Assembly (NCBI GenBank): GCA_015680685.1
Contig: MNCI01000920.1
Location: 268,266-332,265, forward strand
Direction of reading: 5' to 3'
Origin: Gnetum montanum
Taxonomy: Eukaryota > Streptophyta > Gnetopsida > Gnetales > Gnetaceae
DNA length: 64,000 nt
Of the stretch, positions 57,463-64,000 are shown one piece after another; position 1 is the stretch's first letter; every line of letters starts with the position of its first letter. The notes below the pieces were generated by a model. It did not search any database, was not told the origin of the DNA, and saw only the letters and a list, made by a program, of their open reading frames with translations. Made by a program: the position numbers and the translations under genes.

Positions 57463-59146
57463 TAAGATAGGTTTCTTTTTCATGGAATAGGTAGTGAGTC
57501 CATGTCATCCATCCATTTACAAATTCTATGTTTTTTCTTGTTTTGGAAATATAAAGTTCCTTTTCATTAATAAAACCTTAAAAAACTTGTAACCTTGGTA
57601 GTTTTCAAACGTGGAAAGGATTCAAAGGCTTTGAAAGGGTGTGACTTTAAGAGGAGTCAAAGCTCTTTGTACCTTCTACCATCTTTAGTGCAAGTGTGTT
57701 TTTCATAGATTTATTACTATTCCATGTTGACCAATAACAAGAAGTGGAATAAGTCATTGTATGGTGTCATTCCCATCCAAAAATGCAAAAAGAAAAAAAA
57801 AATATAACAATGATGGGAATTCAAAGCACACCCTTTAGAAAAAATGAATGAGCTACAAGCACTAGTTATGGGACTGGAAAGACATGTTACCCATGCCAAA
57901 AGATCACTTCTAACTAAGGTCCTTTCTCACTTCTTTCTTTTCTTTTCTTCTCAAATAAGGAATAGTTGTTACCTATGAGAGCATTCGTTTGTCTTGAGGA
58001 AGTGAATAGGTCATAGAGCAGTGATGCAAGGTCACTAAAAGTGGTTGGTTTTGGTTTAGAGCAAGGTTGAATTTTATCAAGTCATTTAACCATAAATTTT
58101 ACAAGCGACTTCATGTGACCATGATTGGGACATCCATTTCATTTTTTGTCTCATCCATTTGTGCTCTCCATAACTCACCTCACTTATTATTTTCATGTTT
58201 TGTTTAATGTCTTAGTTTGATGTGTTGAAATTATTCAATAGATTCTCTAGGTTTTGTTCTTAACTTTTTGTAACCATTAATCAAATATCGAGTTGATGGA
58301 TGCCTTAGTTGAGGTTATGCAAGGGTAAAAATTACATGTTCCACTATGGGGAGGATCCACTTGCATACCTCATGGTCTAGATAGTTAATTTTCTTACCCT
58401 TAGATGTTATCGCAACCAAAATCTTTCGTGTGCTCCATTGGGCATCCAACTGTGTGCTCCTTAAGGCATTCTTCTTTATGAAATCTCATTCTCTAATCAT
58501 TTCACTATTTTCTGAATTTCAAAATCCTCTTATAATATTTTCATCATGTTCATGGGTTTTTGTACTTTCACTTAACCCCAATTTTGTTCAAAAACTCATT
58601 ATATTTTTTGAATTTTGACTTGGCCAATAGTGGTTAATAGCTACATTGACTAGGCTTAGTTGAGGTTGCTAGCTATGTCAACTAGGCCCCATGGATGCAA
58701 AAAAAAATTTCTATATATACCACCAACACTTTAAAATTTTTTTATCATTTTCTTCAAAATAGGAGGGAATTTTTTGCAATTTTTTGGAGCCCAAAACCTT
58801 CCAAAATCACTCCACTCTTTGTCCAAATCACTCCACTCTTTGATCCTGTAGCTACTAGAGGTAAGCTCTTCGTTGTGGAGGAAAAAACCTTAAGGTTTTT
58901 GGTGAAAATTTTTCTAACTTCTTAAAAGGGTTAATAAATATAGTAATATTAAAATATCAATTTTTGAGAGTTTAACTCTTGCAACAAACTTCAGTAAACC
59001 TAACATCAATTATTAATATTAAAAAAAGAATAAAATAATATTAAAATAATCAACCAAGCCATGATCACAACTTAGCTAAGTGTAACTACCCCAAGAGATA
59101 AGGCATTCCCAATATTTCAAAGTTACACATTAAGTGCTAATCCTTG
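57463..59146 (+). other. RE-4 3' noncoding region, second part
   Basis: It resumes at the position equivalent to RE-2 17685 (TAAGATAGGTTTCTTTT versus TAAGGTATGGTTCTTTT). It shares the TTACCCATGCC and AAGGTCCTTTCTCACTTCTT blocks (57885-57940) and GGGGAGGATCCACTTGC (58349-58366). No gene is seen before ORF3. Confidence 0.75.
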
Positions 59147-62009
59147 ATCATGTTGCTACAAATGGCACCTAGACCAAAACACTCGTAGGAAGGAGGATCA
59201 TCACAACCAAGGGACAAATGATCTAGAGCTAGAAGGAAATAATATGAACAATCCCAAGAGTAGGTAGTAGAAATGCATACAACAAGACCTCTTTGAAAGG
59301 AGCCCGAAGTGGAATTTATCTGATAGATTCCCAAAGAAGAGGCTACAACAAAACAATCTCAAAGAGGAGAGGCACCAAGGCCCATACACATTGACAGAAG
59401 CTTGCCTTAATACAATCAAGCCTCATGATGGCCAATGCTTAGTTCTTCAAGAATTGAGCTTTGGATCATTCTTAGAACATGCTTCACTAGAAGTCAAGAT
59501 GCAATTGCAAAACTCTCCCATGTGGCCAATCATCACTACCAGTGGAGAGTGGTACATGAGAGAGATATATGTCTTCTAGAAAAATAGAAAGACAAAAGCC
59601 ACTCTAAGAATGAAGAACATTCAAATGTCCTACTCAAAAAAAGCTTTTTCACAAGATCTTAGTTTGCCTAATTTTAGAATCCATCTAGCAAAGATCTCCA
59701 AGGATGCAGACCTAGAGGACAAAAGAAAGTCAACCCATTGGTGTTATGGGGTTGACCACAAGGAGTTTGACACTCTCACACTAGTGAAGGACATAGACTT
59801 CAAGATAATAGCTTATCACCTCAATCTGATGGTGAGGTCCAATAAGGTGACTACTTTCTCTACCCATGCATATGCCACTTTAAGTAGGAGATTCCCTATA
59901 AATCTTTCATAGCTAATATTTTTGTAGATGAAAAAGTGCTTCAATGAAAATAAATATGAAAGGAAAATCCTACCCTTTCCATGCCTTATCAAAAAACTCT
60001 ATAAAATAATAGGGATAGTCCACTATGCAAATAACATAATCAGGCATACTCCCATTGCCTCCTAGTCTAAGATGTTGAAAGACAATAGCTTTACCATGTC
60101 CAAAGAAGAGGAGCAACAACCACCACCTCCACCATCCACTCAGGAAACACTATCAAAGGTTTTCATATCCATTGAGCACCTACGTAAGATTTGAGAGTAG
60201 CTCTTACATGAGTGAGAGTAGCAAGCAAGAATAATTATTGGGGATCCATCTATGTACCATCCTACAAAGAGTCATCTCAATGAAGTGGCTCAAACAATTA
60301 GTCAGATGGAGGGAGGCGGGCCAATATTCTTAGCCCAAAGAATGTAACCACCTATGAGATTAAATCCTAGTGCCTAAGAGGTAACGGTGTCTCACTTGCA
60401 ATAACAGTAATTTCTAGAAATCTATTGGAATACCACTACCTTTTTAGTGTGCTTGGTGGAGGGTGAGAGAGAAATTATCTTACTGCTGGAACACCAAGAG
60501 TAGGAGATAGCAGTAGAAGTGGTTGCTAATAAGATCACCAAAGTAGTAAATGTACTTGCAACATCTATACTAGATGTTTCTAAATTTAGAGATGTGAAAA
60601 TGTCTATAGGAACTCTTAGCAACTAATTAAGTGTAGCTAGGCATGAGGAGTTGTTGGACCAAGTAGTGGAAACTAGGCGACCAATTTTGGATATCTTTGA
60701 TTTTCCAAATAACATCATTGCAACCCAATCGGAGCTTCTTTAAGCAAAGGGAAAATGCATCATTCTAGAAAGGAAACTCAAAATGCCTCAAGCACAAAAC
60801 CAATTCTTGGTAATGGAGGTTGCCAAAATAAGAGCTTGCCTTATTGATCTTGCACTCCTCAACCTTGCACTAACAAGAGATGAAGCTTTTCAATAGCTTC
60901 AAGATAGACTTAAATAGGTTGAGGTAGGTATGGTGACAATCATCTTTGACTAGTCTATGATCAAGGCCAAGACATATTTAGTTCAAAAGAACTTATTTTA
61001 GATGCACCTAGAGAATAAGATGCTAATTGTAAAGAATCATTGCCTATGGAATGTTGATGTGTAGAAACAATAGATGCAAGAATTCATCCATCAATAGTAG
61101 GAGCAGCTAGCTAGGGTGAACATTGAGCTTAGAAGATTTATAGTGGAGAATAAAAATCTCTCTATGGAGGAATTTCATTTCTTACCCAAATAATCTATGA
61201 TTGAGATTGCCACTTGAAAGAATGAGACCCTTAAATTTAAGAGAGTCAAGAACCACTACAGAGATTAGGTTGGCCGACAAAAAGAAGTTAATGAAAAAAA
61301 CATCTAGATGGCTCAGAAAAAAAATTAATGAGACCCCCTAGCAACTCCAACAAGGAAAAAAGGCATGAAAACCTATCATTGATGGGAAAGATGCCTACAA
61401 CAAGGTATAGATCAACATGAAGGAATTTCTGATAGATGGCAAAATACATGGAGCTCACCAATCTCTAATATGCAAACTTGGCAATGCTGATTGCCAGATG
61501 GCTGCAGTCAGACTTAGAAAAGAATTTGGCAATCTTTGTACTTTCTGTATGAGCCAAAGTTCAAGCACCACAAGGAGACCAAGAAAAATCTTGGGACTAA
61601 AAATGCTAAACTTGAAGTTCTCAGGGCAAGATTCATTGATCAAAGGTCAACTATTGAGAACCCTTCTAGAAGAAGAAATGACTACCAAGAACTACAGAAT
61701 GTAATCAGGTTGTTCAACATTGAATGTAAATAATTTTTTGCCTAATTCATTAATGTCAAGGAGATGTTCCCAACAATACCCTATCCTTGGGTTGTGCCCA
61801 TTTCAATCCACATTGTTGAAGCCATGTAGACCATGCATGATCCCAAGAGCAAGGACGAGAAGATGAAAGCACTGTTGGATGCTTTTTGTCTTTCAATGAA
61901 AGTTGCAGTAGCAGCAAGACAACCACAATAGCCTCAACCACCCTATGTGCCTGAAGTAGGAGAAGCTCTTTCAAAATATTATGAGCCTCCACCACTTAGG
62001 GTTATTTAA
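59147..62009 (+). pseudogene. RE-4 ORF3, unknown protein
   Basis: The start is not certain; the first conserved residues are EERHQGPYTLTEACLNTI (59360-59415). The N-terminal block has LSFGSFLEHASLEVKMQLQN and EWYMREIYVF (to 59576), paralleling RE-3. Then come VKDIDFKIIAYHLNLMVRSN and LPFPCLIKKLYKIIGI (about 59970-60020). From 60100 on it is rich in Glu, Gln, Lys and Leu with a Pro run (EEQQPPPPPS), likely coiled coil in parts. Near the C terminus is MFPTIPYPWVVPISIHIVEA (61765-61825), matching RE-5. The end is EPPPLRVI with TAA at 62007. Numerous TAG stops. About 900 codons. No catalytic motif, signal peptide or membrane segment recognised. Confidence 0.75.
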
Positions 62010-62225
62010 TCTTCTTCATTTTCTTCATGTCATTAAAGGGGTTTTGTTTGTCAATTTTATCTTAGTGTTGAATTTCGTATTTCTAAACACCAAAATATTT
62101 TGTAATGATTGTATATCCATACACTTGGTCACTTAGTGTTTGTTTGTGTTTGTAGTATGTTTCTCGTTAGTCAATAATTCGATACCTTTCCAAATTTCTA
62201 AAGAACTTAAGGATGAGTTTTCATT

Positions 62226-62239
62226 CAATCATGGGGGTA
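62226..62239 (+). other. RE-4 polypurine tract
   Basis: CAATCATGGGGGTA directly precedes the 3' LTR; upstream AAGGATGAGTTTTCATT is shared with RE-2, RE-3, RE-5 and RE-6. Confidence 0.87.
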
Positions 62240-63053
62240 TGATGAATGTAGATTGGCCCCATTGACTAAGCCCCATCAACGTAGTGTCTATTTTTACCTA
62301 TAAACACATGCTCATCTATCACATTTATGGGATTTCGTTGTCATAGTACATTAGAGCTCTTGTAGTTTTTTAACCTAGGGTTAAGATATTTTCCCAAGTG
62401 CTCAAAGTAGTAGTCCTTAAATGTACAAATCTTTATTCAAGCACTATTGTACTTGAGCATGGTAGTGTATGTGGCAATAAAGATGAGCTTTTTAATAACT
62501 TGTAGCACTTTGGCTATATTAAATATTTTCTTCATGCATCCAATGATTTCAATAATTTTATTTAATGCTTTAAGTAACTAAGCTAAATTAAGGTAAATTA
62601 AATAGCAATTGATTAAGCACATAAGTACGACTGCTTCAAGCATGAGCATGATACTTGGTAATCCCAGCAACACTTACCATTTGGTAACCCAATAGAGTTA
62701 TACGTGTTGAGGATGTGTACAAAAAGTTGGATTAGATGCTTATGTTAGGATTAGTTAGACATTGGTTAGTTAGATTAAATTAGCAATTAAATTAATTCAT
62801 TCCTTTCATACTTTATTTTAAGCACACAAAACATAAAATATAAAAATAATAAAAATCATACACATCAATTACACTTTACCATACCTTTGCATATTGCAAG
62901 TGTAATTGGGAAGATAACAAATGACTGTTAGGGCAAGTTCACTTCCTAAAGGCTAGTGTACCATAAGACAAAGGGTCTAAATAATTCAATTAGATTGTGC
63001 ATGAATGCTTAGTGATTCATATGGTTGAGCATAGGGGTATTCACCACTCGTCA
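62240..63053 (+). repeat. RE-4 3' LTR
   Basis: TGATGAA to CTCGTCA, 814 bp. The first 95 bp matches 35703-35832 apart from one short indel region, and the last 345 bp matches 35906-36251. Confidence 0.93.
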
Positions 63054-63058
63054 AATCT
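63054..63058. other. RE-4 target-site duplication, right
   Basis: AATCT, identical to 35698-35702. Confidence 0.9.
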
Positions 63059-63565
63059 AAATAATATGCTAAAATTTCATGTTTTTTCAAGTTATATAAT
63101 ATTTTATTGACTTTTTAAAAAGTTAAGTAGGAAATTGTTAGTCTTCTTTATTCCATTAAACATATTGAGTTTATTTATATTACATTTATTTTTTATAGAT
63201 GTTATTTTATTGAAATCAATATTCTCAATCATGAAAAGGAATTGGTATTACAAGTAAGAGGAAAGACTTATATTTTGCCAATTACATATTATAATCTTCT
63301 TAATTCTTGTAACTTTTTCCATTATGAAAGACATTTGTTTAATGCTTGTTCTTTTCTACTCAAGAAAAAATATTTAGAAGGAAAAAATTATTATAGTCAA
63401 AGATAAAAAAAATACAAAGTTGAAGATATGAAAAATCAAGTTAAGCTTAACAATAAGAATGATCACATGACAATAAAAGTTCCAAAGAGGACAAAAAATC
63501 CTATGGTATTTTAACTAGTACTAGAAAAAGTATTAAATAGCCTAGATAGATAGCTTGTAAGGAAA
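63059..63565 (+). pseudogene. LINE-like ORF1 remnant, plus copy, right part (R2)
   Basis: It continues 35158-35702. A knuckle-like SCNFFHYERHLFNAC at 63305-63349 has Cys, His and Cys at CCHC spacing, with the second Cys replaced. Similarity to the minus-strand copy ends near 63565. Confidence 0.5.
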
Positions 63566-64000
63566 GTTTGATCTATCATAGATTCCACATCCTATGAGAC
63601 CTTAAAAAATACATCATAGGCTTCCCAAACATCACTGAGTTTGAATTTAGTAAATTTGGTAGTTTGACCCTAGGTCACTTGAGATCAAAATTTTTCTAAG
63701 TGTTGGAAGTGATAAGATGTCAAATTTGATTTCCTTCAATATTGAAGCATCATCTCACCATCTTGTGACATTAGTTCATAGGTCAAATGAAGCCCCAAAG
63801 ATTTGTTTTCAGTACTTTGGAAAATTTGCAAAAATTTCACTAAGTGTTTGAGACACAAATGTTGCATTAGTATTAGTGTTGATATCACCTCGATAGGTTG
63901 CTTTGTTTGCTAAAACCAAAGACTAAACTTTCTAGTTTTAAACTCAATGATAAGTTACCCTTAACTTTGGGTTTAATTTTAATAACCCTAAGTTAAATTT
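63566..64000. other. Unassigned AT-rich DNA
   Basis: No frame, repeat or element recognised. Confidence 0.5.

Larger units (their letters stand above)
35703..63053 (+). mobile_element. RE-4: Athila-like element carrying gag, pol and ORF3, host to two nested elements
   Basis: Matched LTRs (35703-36251 with a gap; 62240-63053) and an identical AATCT duplication define the element. Removing RE-5 and RE-6 with one duplication each leaves about 12.6 kb. It then reads LTR, primer site, gag (36406-38511), protease (46130-46742), RT-RNase H (about 47290-48560), integrase (about 48590-49980), 3' noncoding module, ORF3 (about 59147-62009), polypurine tract and LTR. It is the only copy here with both pol and ORF3, so it represents the likely autonomous form, although this copy is heavily mutated. 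Confidence 0.93.

Noticed and set aside
59201-59419. Antisense frames over the start of RE-4 ORF3
   Set aside because: They oppose a sense frame conserved in RE-3 and RE-5.
1-64000. CRISPR arrays, bacterial operons, tRNA or rRNA genes
   Set aside because: No regularly spaced short repeats with unique spacers, no ribosome-binding-site gene layout and no cloverleaf apart from the degenerate SINE.

Overview
The window is plant nuclear DNA made almost entirely of transposable elements. It is AT-rich and shows no intact host gene, tRNA, rRNA or CRISPR array. Plant origin rests on Ty3/gypsy retrotransposons of the Tat lineage (with a second, archaeal-type RNase H) and of an Athila-like lineage (tRNA-Asp-type primer site), plus RTE-, L1- and SINE-like remnants. 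The density, nesting and decay fit a very large seed-plant genome. A conifer or other gymnosperm is plausible, but the sequence alone does not prove it. Three long N runs and three single-N joins mark a draft assembly.

Layout. 1-4.2 kb: a near-perfect 200-bp foldback, AT-rich DNA, a dispersed repeat (R1a) and the end of an L1-type LINE ORF2. 4.2-10.6 kb: RE-1, a Tat element without its 5' part. It has one long pol frame broken mainly by stop codons, a coding-derived minisatellite and a 1.57-kb 3' LTR with hairpins. 10.6-20.3 kb: RE-2, an Athila-like element with gag, protease, RT-RNase H and integrase all decayed, and a 5' LTR cut short by RE-1. 20.3-26.3 kb: old DNA with a LINE ORF1 remnant on the minus strand, repeat copy R1b, a tRNA-like SINE and the first half of an RTE LINE. 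26.3-34.7 kb: RE-3, minus strand, inserted into that LINE, which resumes in register on the other side. 35.7-63.05 kb: RE-4, a 27-kb span bounded by matched LTRs and a perfect 5-bp target duplication. RE-4 was split by RE-5 (38.5-46.1 kb, between gag and protease) and RE-6 (50.3-57.5 kb, in the 3' noncoding region), each with its own perfect duplication.

How the parts relate. RE-2 to RE-6 form one superfamily: the LTR ends are TGATGAG...CTCATCA or close variants, the primer site is tRNA-Asp-like, gag has a CX2CX3HX4C knuckle and the polypurine tract is CATGGGGGTA-like. Within it, RE-2 and RE-4 carry pol. RE-6 keeps gag and protease but has lost about 2.9 kb of RT-integrase. RE-3 and RE-5 have gag and no pol. 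RE-3, RE-4 and RE-5 also share a long extra reading frame (ORF3, up to about 880 codons) between the 3' noncoding region and the 3' LTR, ending in a predicted coiled-coil-like protein I do not recognise. This pairing of pol-bearing and pol-less relatives that keep ORF3, together with short palindrome arrays just upstream of the LTR TATA boxes, is the most interesting content of the window.
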